A stretch of DNA of 64,000 bases, from positions 3-64,002 of the forward strand of contig RHGE01000018.1 of assembly GCA_004296775.1 (NCBI GenBank), written 5' to 3'. Source of the stretch: Marinilabiliaceae bacterium JC017 (lineage in GTDB: Bacteria; Bacteroidota; Bacteroidia; Bacteroidales; Marinilabiliaceae). Shown piece after piece: positions 19,239-27,352 of the stretch (position 1 is its first letter; each line of letters starts with the position of its first letter). The position numbers and the translations under genes were made by a program. The notes beneath the pieces were generated by a model. That model did not search any database. It saw only the letters and a list, made by a program, of their open reading frames with translations, and had not been told where the DNA came from.

Positions 19239-20642
19239 ATGAAACGCAGAGATTTTATCAACACCGGTATGCTAGCTGCATTAGGAGGAGCCTTTGCTTC
19301 AACCGGATGTGACATTAACAATCAAACCAATGGCAGTAAATTCAGAGGAACTGCTAAAAATATAATTTTCCTGGTAAGTGATGGAATGAGTATTGGGACA
19401 CCTACAATGACCGATTTGTTATTACAACGAAAAACAGGAAAAGGCAGTCAATGGATGAATTTGTACCGGGAAAACAAAGTAAGACATGCCCTGATGGATA
19501 CTGCTTCGGCAGATTCACTGGTTACCGATTCGGCGGCTGCCAGCTCATCCTGGGGAGGCGGCGTACGCGTTAAAAATGGCGCCTTGAACGTGGGAGCTAA
19601 TGGCGAAGCCTACAAGCCAATTTTGCAAAAATTTAAAGATGCCGGAAAAGCTGTTGGGTGTGTTACCACAGTACCTATTACCCATGCCACTCCGGCCGGT
19701 TTTTGCGTCAACATGAAACACCGCAACCAACAGGATAAAATTGCAGATAAGTATTTAGAATTGCGCTTTGATGTAATGATGGGCGGAGGAAGAGAGTATT
19801 TTGACGGAACTAAAAGGGAAGACAAAAAGAATATTTTTGATGATTTTAAAAATCAAGGATTCAATTTGGTTCAGACTAAAAGCCAAATGGAATTGGTTGA
19901 GAGTGGAAATCCAACTTTAGGTGTATTTTCTGAAAGTGGTTTACCCTATATCCTCGACCAAAATTCTGACAAGGAACTTCAAGAGAATATTCCTACACTT
20001 GCCGATATGACAACCAAAGCCATTTCATTAATGAAAGACAACAGCAATGGTTTTGTATTACAAGTAGAAGGAGGAAAAGTGGACTGGGCCGCTCATGGTA
20101 ATGATGCCGGGGCATTATTAAATGAACAAATGGCATTTGATAAAGCTATTGAAGTGGCCATTAATTTTGCCGAGAACCGAAATGACACCCTGGTAATTAT
20201 TACAGCCGACCATGGAAATTCTAATCCAGGATTAATCAAAAGCCATAAGGTGAATAAGAAGTTTGACCTGTTACAAAACTTTAAACACACCAATGAATGG
20301 GTTTTAAATAATATTAAAAAGACGGATTCACCGGCCAATGTCATTGAAAGAATAAACTTTGCACAAGGCTATACCATCACCAAAGAGGAGGCCAAAACCA
20401 TTTTAAAAGCATACAGTTCATTTGATAACGATGGCCTTTATAATGCTTACAAGTTACCATTCCGTCAATTGGCCGAAATGCAGGAAAACTATATTTCCAT
20501 TTACTGGTCGGGCATGAACCATTCAGCCGACTTTGTTGCTTTGTCGATGTTTGGCGTACAAACGGAAGCACTGCCTCCATTAGTTAAAAACACCGACCTT
20601 CATAATTATATGCTAAAAGCCGCAGGTGTTAAAATCGGATAA
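19239..20642 (+). CDS. Alkaline phosphatase (PhoA superfamily)
   Basis: 467 aa. It starts with a Tat-like KRRDFINTG and a lipobox (STGC, Cys 24). The metal and nucleophile motifs of alkaline phosphatase are present: FLVSDGM (D48), TDSAAA with nucleophile S98, HATPAG, the EGGKVDWAAHGND metal ligands and ADHGN. It would remove phosphate from monoesters outside the cytoplasm. It is monocistronic: the upstream gene namZ is terminated and a very strong terminator follows. No Pho-box call is attempted. A role in muropeptide salvage is not evident; phosphate supply is as likely. Confidence 0.9.
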   Translation: MKRRDFINTGMLAALGGAFASTGCDINNQTNGSKFRGTAKNIIFLVSDGMSIGTPTMTDLLLQRKTGKGSQWMNLYRENKVRHALMDTASADSLVTDSAAASSSWGGGVRVKNGALNVGANGEAYKPILQKFKDAGKAVGCVTTVPITHATPAGFCVNMKHRNQQDKIADKYLELRFDVMMGGGREYFDGTKREDKKNIFDDFKNQGFNLVQTKSQMELVESGNPTLGVFSESGLPYILDQNSDKELQENIPTLADMTTKAISLMKDNSNGFVLQVEGGKVDWAAHGNDAGALLNEQMAFDKAIEVAINFAENRNDTLVIITADHGNSNPGLIKSHKVNKKFDLLQNFKHTNEWVLNNIKKTDSPANVIERINFAQGYTITKEEAKTILKAYSSFDNDGLYNAYKLPFRQLAEMQENYISIYWSGMNHSADFVALSMFGVQTEALPPLVKNTDLHNYMLKAAGVKIG

Positions 20643-20666
20643 TCGACAATAATACCATTACTCTAT

Positions 20667-20701
20667 AAAACAAAGCAGACCATAAGGTCTGCTTTGTTTT
20701 A
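20667..20701 (+). terminator. Alkaline phosphatase terminator
   Basis: AAAACAAAGCAGACC pairs perfectly with GGTCTGCTTTGTTTT around ATAA. The 15-bp stem has A and T tails on both sides, so it may work in both directions. Confidence 0.92.
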
Positions 20702-20727
20702 TCGTTACAAATGAAAAAAATTCTGTA

Positions 20728-20766
20728 AACCCTGGCGTCTTCGCGCCTTTGCGAGACACCAGGGTT
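20728..20766 (-). terminator. Long hairpin after DUF6266 gene
   Basis: AACCCTGG and GTCTTCGC pair with GCGAGAC and CCAGGGTT. On the minus strand it follows the DUF6266 stop and ends in a T-rich tract. Its core (CTTCGCGCCTTTGCGAGA) also looks like a decayed dispersed repeat, so it may be a repeat that was co-opted. Confidence 0.6.
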
Positions 20767-20800
20767 CTCTCTATAACGGCACAAAGCCCAAAATCAATCA

Positions 20801-21421
20801 TTACACCTTCACATGCCGACTGTCGCTCATCAAGGTCTCTTCACGGTTACGGAAGGCCAACCACACCTCCAGTTCATCCCCGGATTGGCTCAAGGGTGTA
20901 TTCCACAAACAGTTGCCTGTATTGCGGTGAATACCGGTAAAGCGGTAATCCATTTGTAAGGTCAGGGGATTAAAGGCCATCACCAGCAAGGTGTCTGATG
21001 CAGCAGAATCACCTAGATTTTTCTCCCACTCAAAAAGGAGTCCTCCGGATTGGCGCGTCACTTTTATTTCCTGTGGCAGGTTTAACGGCCCATAGCTCAA
21101 CAGGGCTTTGTCGGAGTCAATAGCCTGGTGAGGATATTCACCACACAGGCCGTGTTTCAGGTTATAGGATTTGGCCGCATGGTAGGCGGTGCGTCCTTGT
21201 GCTTCGCTGGCAAAGGTGATGCGCAAAAGTTCCTTAAAGGGCCGCAGAAAAGTGGTTACCAGCTGCATCTTCTGGCGTTGGGCCAGCTGTGCCGGTGATT
21301 TACGGTCGCGGTATTTTCCGGGCCGGGTACGTACATAGGTGTTGCCAAACATCTGGTAAACAACTAACAAATCGAGCTTTCCTGAGCTATCTGCAAGTAA
21401 CTTATTGTTTAATCGTGCCAT
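20801..21421 (-). CDS. DUF6266-like protein of unknown function
   Basis: 206 aa with no signal peptide or membrane segment. The N-terminal text MARLNNKLLADSSGKLDLLV..., the YVRTRPGKYRDRKSPAQLAQRQKM motif positions and a C-terminal beta-rich half match my memory of the DUF6266 family, which is frequent in Bacteroidota and has no known function. It is an isolated gene between repeats, with a terminator downstream. Its base composition is higher in GC than the surrounding spacers, as expected for a real gene. Confidence 0.7.
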   Translation of the reverse strand: MARLNNKLLADSSGKLDLLVVYQMFGNTYVRTRPGKYRDRKSPAQLAQRQKMQLVTTFLRPFKELLRITFASEAQGRTAYHAAKSYNLKHGLCGEYPHQAIDSDKALLSYGPLNLPQEIKVTRQSGGLLFEWEKNLGDSAASDTLLVMAFNPLTLQMDYRFTGIHRNTGNCLWNTPLSQSGDELEVWLAFRNREETLMSDSRHVKV

Positions 21422-21467
21422 GGTATTAATTGATTTGAGGTTATTAAAACGGTCCTTTTCTTCTTAA

Positions 21468-21544
21468 TAGTTCGTTGATCTTTTGTAAGTAATTGAACAA
21501 CAGCTTACATCTATCCAATAGATAAAATTATTAATGACCTAACC
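21468..21544 (+). repeat. R4 repeat, left half of an interrupted copy
   Basis: TTCGTTGATCTTTTGTAAGT to TTAATGACCTAA matches the left half of the intact copy at 53327-53457. The right half resumes at 22199, so about 650 bp of other repeats lie inside it. Confidence 0.65.
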
Positions 21545-21604
21545 TGGACAAGCCATAAAAGTATCAAGTACAGAGTATCAAGATGATTTACTGCTCGTCA
21601 AAAA
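21534..21604 (+). repeat. R5 repeat, copy 1
   Basis: CCTGGACAAGCC...AGTATCAAGATGATTTACTGC is found in inverted orientation at 25192-25266. Confidence 0.65.
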
Positions 21605-21608
21605 TATT

Positions 21609-21804
21609 TTGCCAAAAAACACAAACATTACTCATAAGCACCTAGATTTTTATCTATAGGAAAAAGCCCTTCGGGTAAAGTCACAACACCTAATGATATT
21701 CCATAGAATCCTTAAAATTAAAGAAATACATCACCAATACGGCATTAAAATCCTTGCTAATTATCGTTAACGATGTTTGTATTAGTTACTTCTTAAGAGC
21801 CTAA
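21609..21804. repeat. Interspersed repeat B, copy 2
   Basis: About 93% like 333-528 by eye. Here it precedes the long repeat instead of following it. Confidence 0.75.
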
Positions 21805-21822
21805 CGACTTCGTTTTTTACTA

Positions 21823-22198
21823 TTGGGACGTTGTCCCAAACCCTACTTCATTTTTGGCATTACCCCAAAAACGAAGCAAAAAAGTCTAGGCAAATAAATG
21901 CTTCCTCCCACCTCCTTGATGAATTTTTTCCAACCCACTAGCCAGAATTCCCGCATTCATCTTCGTCGCGCCAGCACCGGCCCGCTTATTTTACACCAAA
22001 CCTATTTAAGAATGACCTTGGTGTAATGCCGATAGATAATTAAAGGCCAATTAAAAGCGAAGCGCATTAAGTGGGCATTTTAATTACTAATCGGTATGCC
22101 GGGCTCCCCCGCTTCCCAACATCATGGCCTGACTCATAATCTGGTGATTTGCGTTATACATACCTTGCCAAAAAAACACAACCATTACTCATAAGCTC
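21823..22198. repeat. Long interspersed repeat, copy 2 (with MITE-like insert at 22024-22097)
   Basis: Nearly identical to 1-345, including the inserted MITE-like segment. Its last 30 bp or so (CCTTGCCAAAAAAACACAACC...) repeat the start of repeat B at 21609, so the B plus long-repeat unit is bounded by direct repeats. Confidence 0.8.
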
Positions 22199-22262
22199 TT
22201 AAATGTGAGAATAATGTAAGCCAGCCTAATGTCTATTATCTAAAATCTAACAATCTATTGTT
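22199..22262 (+). repeat. R4 repeat, right half of the interrupted copy
   Basis: AAATGTGAGAATAATGTAAG to AACAATCTATT continues the R4 sequence that stops at 21544. Confidence 0.65.
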
Positions 22263-22447
22263 TCTATTGATCCCGGATAATGGTAAGGGGGTGCCTCTAT
22301 ATCAATCTCAACTTCAAGTTATTTTAAAGTCATTAAAAAGTCAACTTAAAGTCGTCTAAAATTGAATTTGTGTTGAGTATAGGTTGAAATTGAGTTGAAT
22401 TTACATTGAGTTTACTTTAGTACCACTCTATTACCATTCCCTTATCA

Positions 22448-22562
22448 TGGATGTTGGGACGTGGGGATGTTCGATGTGAGGACGTGGGGATGTTCGATGT
22501 TGGGACGTGGGGATGTTCGATGTTGGGACGTGGGGATGTTGGGATGTTCGATGTTGGGACGT
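22448..22562. repeat. 23-nt tandem repeat
   Basis: About five copies of GGGATGTTCGATGTTGGGACGTG, one shortened. An inverted single unit occurs near 54283-54305, so this text is dispersed in the genome. Confidence 0.8.
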
Positions 22563-23028
22563 AAATCAAAGACTTCTCTGCGGAACTTGATGTTTCCTCT
22601 GTGGATCTCTGTGTTACAATTTACAAGTTTAGGGTTCTGTGTTCGTGATTAATGGTTTATTATATTACCTGAATCTTTCGTTGAGATGCCAGAGGTATTC
22701 AATGTTTATAGCAGTTCTATTTGAAAAAACATTCGACTACGGCCGGAGTCGTACCTTAAATCTTTTTCAGGTCTACAAACATGTCATCCCGCCGGGATGT
22801 AAACTATGGATTAAAGACCAGTAAAAAATTTGAAATTCTATGCGGCTTGGCGAGAAACTAAAAGGTTCAAGGTGTAAGGTTCACGGCGTCTCTGCAGATC
22901 TTTGCGTTACAAATTATGGGTACTGAAGCGGTTTACAGGCCGGATAAATCTTTGGGATTCTTGGCAGCTTTCACGGCTTGGCGAGAAACTAAATTAAAAG
23001 CTTTATTCGCAAGACATTTCAAAGCATA

Positions 23029-23060
23029 AAAAAACCGCTCCTACTACAGAGCGGTTTTCC
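23029..23060 (-). terminator. Terminator after SGNH esterase gene
   Basis: AAAACCGCTC and GAGCGGTTTT form a 10-bp stem with a short loop. A/T tails lie on both sides; it is 51 bp after the stop on the minus strand. Confidence 0.85.
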
Positions 23061-23110
23061 ATTTTTGAAGCCCATAGGCGCAGACTTCGTTTTCTGGTTT
23101 TAGATTTTCA

Positions 23111-23665
23111 TTATATATCGTTCTGCTTAAAAAAGCTTTCTAACTTTTCCTGCCACAACTCATACCCGTTGTCATTCAGGTGCAGCCCATCTTTTGTTAC
23201 TGTTTCATTGAGCATTTCGGCATGGTCAACAAACAAGGGATAGAGGTCGATGAAGGATAACATCTTCATTTCAGAAAAACGCCTCAATTCCTTATTCACG
23301 TTTAGTATCTTTTCAGCAGTCACCCGCGGATTGCAAAACAGATTTGTATTTACTGGCAAAAGGCTTTGAACGACCACTTGGGTGTTGGGCAGTGCGTTTT
23401 CTACCTGCTCAACTAAAGCCTTCCAATTAGTCATTATATCATCCACAGCCAGGCCATCTCCCAGATCATTGATCCCCATCATCATAAAAAGGACATCTGG
23501 CTCTAATAAAATGGCGTCATCCAACCGCTCAATGATCTGGCTGGTCTTTTCGCCACAAACCCCGAAATTATGAATCCGATAGTCGGGAAACCATTGCTGC
23601 CAACTACCTCCCCAGGTGAGACTATCGCCCATAAAAATCACATTCTTTATATTTTCCTTTACCAT
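23111..23665 (-). CDS. SGNH/GDSL-family esterase, cytoplasmic
   Basis: 184 aa, starting directly with the catalytic block FMGDSLTWGG (S15). It continues with MMGINDLGDG (block III Asn) and KDGLHLNDNGY (Asp and His of the triad), so all SGNH blocks are present. No signal peptide is seen, which suggests a cytoplasmic acyl or acetyl esterase. Given the neighbours, an O-acetyl esterase for imported acetylated muropeptide sugars is possible, but this is inference only. It lies in the same direction as the MurT-like gene, 305 bp downstream, across an R4 repeat, so co-transcription is doubtful. Confidence 0.82.
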   Translation of the reverse strand: MVKENIKNVIFMGDSLTWGGSWQQWFPDYRIHNFGVCGEKTSQIIERLDDAILLEPDVLFMMMGINDLGDGLAVDDIMTNWKALVEQVENALPNTQVVVQSLLPVNTNLFCNPRVTAEKILNVNKELRRFSEMKMLSFIDLYPLFVDHAEMLNETVTKDGLHLNDNGYELWQEKLESFFKQNDI

Positions 23666-23970
23666 GATTTATTCATTGTGAATGATCATTTATACTTCTT
23701 ATCCGTCAGCTAAAACTGACGCCAATAAATTATAGAAGGGATTATGGATGAAAGATTAATAAAATCTCCCATCCGTATAGTCTTTGGCATAACTATTATT
23801 GAAAATCCCTTCTTCTTACAATAGATCGTTAGATTTTAGATAATAGACATTAGACTGATTTACATTACCCCCATTTTCAGACCATTAACGATTTTGCCTA
23901 TTGAAAAAATTGAAGTTGTTTTTCAATAACTTACAAAAGTTTAACGAACTATTGTCTTAAACACTACAAG
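23666..23970. other. Spacer with small hairpin and R4 repeat
   Basis: GTCAG..CTGAC near 23706 is a small hairpin; the rest after 23819 is an R4 copy. No gene is seen. Confidence 0.5.
23819..23957 (-). repeat. R4 repeat, copy 2 (inverted)
   Basis: ATAGATCGTTAGATTTTAGA to AAGTTTAACGAACTATT is the reverse of the intact copy at 53327-53457 with scattered changes. Confidence 0.7.
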
Positions 23971-25083
23971 TTATACCTTAATGAAAATGCGGTTTTTATA
24001 GAGCAACCAGCCGATAAACCAATACATGGCAATGTGGGACAAGGCAAATAGTAAGGATCCGTTTAACTCACCGGCCAACGGCACAAAAACGGTTTGATAA
24101 AGGCCGGAATAGCCATTTAATACTTTTCCGTCAGCACCGGTGATGTGAATAAAGCGAAACAGACTCTTCACCCAAAACACAGAAAGGGCAAAAATAAACA
24201 GTGGATTCATTCCGAAAACCACGAAAAATGAGGTCCACTTTTTATAGCCTTTAATGTCGATGATCCAAACCAATATGGCCAGCAAGGTGGTGCCTAAACC
24301 GGCGGTATAAACCACATAGGAGCTGGTCCAAAGGGGTTTGTTAATAGGGAAAACCAATCCCCACAACCAACCTACAACAATACCGGCAGCACCAAAAGCA
24401 ATTAATTTCAACGGCACCTTCTCTTTAGTGGTATTCTTGATGAGATACCCAACTAAATAACCTAGTAACACAGTTACGATAGCAGGGATGGTACTAAGCA
24501 AACCTTCCGGATCGAATGAGATTCCAAAGCCATGATACATATGGCTTTCTCCCAGGACAAAACGGTCGATGGCAATGGTGGCATTGTGCTCCAGACTAAA
24601 TGGATCGGCGCCGCCCAACATGGCCAACAGGCCCCAATAGGCCAATAAGATGACTGCTCCAATAATGGGCACATACTTTGGACGCGCTGCTAAAACAATT
24701 AGCGAGGCAAACAGATAACAAATGGCGATGCGTTGCAAAACACCTAAGATTCGCAAGGAGCTAAAATCGCACATCCACTGCGGGAAAGAGTTCAGGAACA
24801 AACCAATTCCAAAAATTAATACCGAACGCTTTCCCACCTTAAGCAATGATGCCTTGTTGAGGGAATTATTGTATTTAGAAAATGAAAAGAACATGGAAAC
24901 TCCCATCACAAAAAGGAAAAAGGGAAAAACCAGGTCTGTTGGTGTACACCCATGCCAGGCCGAATGCTTCAACGGTGCATAGATATGCGCCCAGCTACCG
25001 GGTGTATTTACTGTTATCATTCCGGCTATAGTGATGCCCCGCAAGACATCAAGTGCCAGATAACGTTGACTTTTACTACTCAT
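23971..25083 (-). CDS. murT: DUF5009/HGSNAT-like membrane protein (NagX/MurT type)
   Basis: 370 aa with about ten membrane segments. It starts with YLALDVLRGITIAGMITVN and contains HGCTPTDLVFPFFLFVMG, the signature of heparan-alpha-glucosaminide acetyltransferase-like proteins (COG4299, DUF5009). As I recall, the Tannerella forsythia MurNAc inner-membrane transporter MurT belongs to this group and sits with MurK and MurQ. NagX proteins accompany GlcNAc catabolism genes elsewhere. Here the presence of murK-murQ and namZ in the window makes MurNAc uptake the best guess. The symbol is tentative because transport rather than acetyl transfer is inferred from relatives. Confidence 0.72.
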   Translation of the reverse strand: MSSKSQRYLALDVLRGITIAGMITVNTPGSWAHIYAPLKHSAWHGCTPTDLVFPFFLFVMGVSMFFSFSKYNNSLNKASLLKVGKRSVLIFGIGLFLNSFPQWMCDFSSLRILGVLQRIAICYLFASLIVLAARPKYVPIIGAVILLAYWGLLAMLGGADPFSLEHNATIAIDRFVLGESHMYHGFGISFDPEGLLSTIPAIVTVLLGYLVGYLIKNTTKEKVPLKLIAFGAAGIVVGWLWGLVFPINKPLWTSSYVVYTAGLGTTLLAILVWIIDIKGYKKWTSFFVVFGMNPLFIFALSVFWVKSLFRFIHITGADGKVLNGYSGLYQTVFVPLAGELNGSLLFALSHIAMYWFIGWLLYKNRIFIKV

Positions 25084-25362
25084 TTTATATTATTTGAACA
25101 TTAACAATTAATGTCAGATTATTAGGATGTTAGGTCTATAGGTTATTAGTGTCTTACGAGTGATATTGGTGTATTTATTGGCATAATATATTGGCAAGCA
25201 GTAAATCATCTTGATACTTTGTACTTGATACTTTTTACTTTTCTGGCTTGTCCAGGTTAGGTCATTAGATCGTTAGGTGGTTAGAGGGTAAGATCATTTG
25301 ATCCTAAACCTCTAAACCTTATACCTTACCTCAAATCCTAAACTGATTTGTCACTTTTAGTA
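25084..25362. other. Spacer with R5 repeat in inverse orientation
   Basis: 25192-25266 is the reverse complement of 21534-21604. Around it are short 'ttaggt' and 'ccttaa' texts. No gene or clear promoter is seen. Confidence 0.55.
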
Positions 25363-27207
25363 TTATTTTTCCGCTTTTTTAATACCGAAGGTTGGATCTA
25401 TTTTCAGGAATTTAACCACAAAGAAACCTGGAATAGTACAGATCATCACCCAAATGAAGAAATTCTGATAACCTAGAATTTCCTGTAACCAACCCGATAT
25501 CATGCCCGGCACCATCATACCCAATGCCATAAAACCGGTACAGATGGCAAAGTGAGCGGTTTTACTCTTACCCTCAGCAAAGTAAATCATATAAAGCATG
25601 TAAGCGGTAAATCCAAACCCATAACCAAATTGCTCAATGGCCACACTGGTGGAAATAATCCACATACTAGAGGGCGTATAGAACGAAAGGAATACGTATG
25701 TAAGGTTTGGCAGGTTCATGGAAAGGGTCATCCACCAGATCCAATATTTCAATCCTTTGTTGGAAGCAACCCAGCCGCCTAAAAGACCACCCAGCGTTAG
25801 AAAAACAATACCTATAGTACCATAAATTAACCCCACATCACTGGTTGTTAATCCCAAACCTCCCGCTTCACGGTTATCCAGCAAAAAGGGAGAAGCCAAT
25901 TTCACCAGCTGACTCTCGCCCAACCTGAAAAACAGGAAGAAAGACAAGGCCACTCCCACATTCTCTTTCTTAAAGAACGATAAAAAGGTATTACCGAACT
26001 CTTGCAGCATGTTTTTCCCTTCCGAAACGGCAGCATCCAAAGCAGGACGAGGTAATGCAAACCTATGATATAGAAAGAAAACAAAAAACAGACCGGCCAG
26101 AATCACAAAGGTCATCGACCAGGCATATGGAATATTACCTGACAAGCCTTCGAATGAAGCACTGGTTTTTTGATCCAATTTAGGATCGGTTTGAACCAAT
26201 ACCCAGGCATTTTTATTCCAGTTATCACCATTGAAACTGAGACGTTCGCCGGCAACCAGCTTCAGGTCTTTATCTCCCTTTTTACGGTTCACATTTAACA
26301 CCACTGTTTCTCCCTCTTTGGGAGCAGAAGAGAGATGAATACCAATTACCCCTACATTGCCTTCAACGCCATCGAACTGGGTAACGGCTTGTTTCTTGCC
26401 CCATTGTTCTTTCAGCGTCTCCTTAAGAGGATCTGAGACATGTGAAGTCCACCAGGAATCTTCCTCAGCAACCACCGCTTTTTCTTTGGGAACAAAACCA
26501 TTTTCCAGGTTATTGTCAGCCACCCACTGCTTTATTTCATTGGCTTTTTCGGGTGTGATTTTCTCCAACCCTATTACCATCTTCTCTTCGCTTAACACAA
26601 AATGCCGATCCCCATCCATGGCCTGATAAGTCACAGCCTGCTCCGGAAGGATTAATTCTGAGGCCGCAGATTGGGTTACCACCTCAAAATGCAATGGTTC
26701 CATCCCCGTACTGGACTCAAAAAATCCGGCCAGAATGATCAACAGTCCCTGCCCGGTAATCATGGCCAACCGATAAAAGGTACTTCTGATTCCAATAAAA
26801 TAAGCCTGTTTATGCTCCTCCAGTCCCAGCATATAAAATCCATCGGCCGCAATATCATGAGTAGCAGAACTAAATGCCAGCAACCAGAAGAACGCCAACG
26901 TATATCTAAAAAAACCGGGAACAGGAATGGTTAAGGCGACACCAGCCAGGCCGGCACCAACCAATAATTGCATCACAATGATCCACCATCTTTTGGTTTT
27001 AAGCAAATCCACTACCGGACTCCAAAATGGCTTAATCACCCAAGGCAGATAGAGCCAACTGGTGTATAACGCAATATCAGAATTAGATATCCCCATCCGC
27101 TTATACATGATAACCGATACGGTCATCACCACGACATAGGGTATTCCTTCAGCAAAATAGAGAGATGGGATCCATGCCCATGGTGATCTTTTTTTCCCCT
27201 GTTCCAT
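25363..27207 (-). CDS. AmpG-like MFS permease with large extracytoplasmic insert
   Basis: 614 aa. The N-terminal half (WIPSLYFAEGIPYVVV, KPFWSPVVDLLKT, SSATHDIAADGFYM) is typical of the peptide-acetyl-CoA/AmpG transporter family, which imports GlcNAc-anhMurNAc muropeptides. After about five membrane helices there is a hydrophilic stretch from about residue 175 to 365. It is unlike a normal AmpG and should face the periplasm. The remaining helices follow to the C-terminus, with FRLGESQLVKLASPFLL. Expected cargo is muropeptide or a disaccharide. It lies 146 bp downstream of the GH9-CE4 gene in the same direction, so the hydrolase and permease may be one unit. Confidence 0.85.
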   Translation of the reverse strand: MEQGKKRSPWAWIPSLYFAEGIPYVVVMTVSVIMYKRMGISNSDIALYTSWLYLPWVIKPFWSPVVDLLKTKRWWIIVMQLLVGAGLAGVALTIPVPGFFRYTLAFFWLLAFSSATHDIAADGFYMLGLEEHKQAYFIGIRSTFYRLAMITGQGLLIILAGFFESSTGMEPLHFEVVTQSAASELILPEQAVTYQAMDGDRHFVLSEEKMVIGLEKITPEKANEIKQWVADNNLENGFVPKEKAVVAEEDSWWTSHVSDPLKETLKEQWGKKQAVTQFDGVEGNVGVIGIHLSSAPKEGETVVLNVNRKKGDKDLKLVAGERLSFNGDNWNKNAWVLVQTDPKLDQKTSASFEGLSGNIPYAWSMTFVILAGLFFVFFLYHRFALPRPALDAAVSEGKNMLQEFGNTFLSFFKKENVGVALSFFLFFRLGESQLVKLASPFLLDNREAGGLGLTTSDVGLIYGTIGIVFLTLGGLLGGWVASNKGLKYWIWWMTLSMNLPNLTYVFLSFYTPSSMWIISTSVAIEQFGYGFGFTAYMLYMIYFAEGKSKTAHFAICTGFMALGMMVPGMISGWLQEILGYQNFFIWVMICTIPGFFVVKFLKIDPTFGIKKAEK

Positions 27208-27230
27208 AGTAAATTAATTAAATATCAACG

Positions 27231-27275
27231 GTGAGCCTTTCAGCTTCAAACAGACCCTTGAAGGCGTAGGCTCAC
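27231..27275 (-). promoter_or_regulatory. Hairpin in the leader of the AmpG-like gene
   Basis: GTGAGCCT and AGGCTCAC pair perfectly across a 29-nt loop between the GH9-CE4 stop and the permease start. No T run follows, so it is more likely an mRNA-stability or leader structure than a terminator. Confidence 0.35.
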
Positions 27276-27352
27276 AATATTCATCTTTCCTTTATCTAAA
27301 CCGCTGTAAACTGCAACACCTCTCCTATCAGGTGTCGCTTATTTTATAATAC

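Larger units (their letters stand above)
21422..23110. other. 1.7-kb gene-free repeat field
   Basis: It contains, in order: the left half of the R4 repeat (21468-21544), the R5 segment (21534-21604), repeat B (21609-21804), the long repeat (21823-22198) and the right half of R4 (22199-22262). A tandem 23-mer array (22448-22562) and two copies of GGCTTGGCGAGAAACTAAA (near 22833 and 22976) follow. No credible gene is seen; short ORFs here lie on the repeats. Confidence 0.7.

Noticed and set aside
22461-22652. 63-codon ORF rich in Gly, Met and Arg
   Set aside because: It encodes only the 23-nt tandem repeat.
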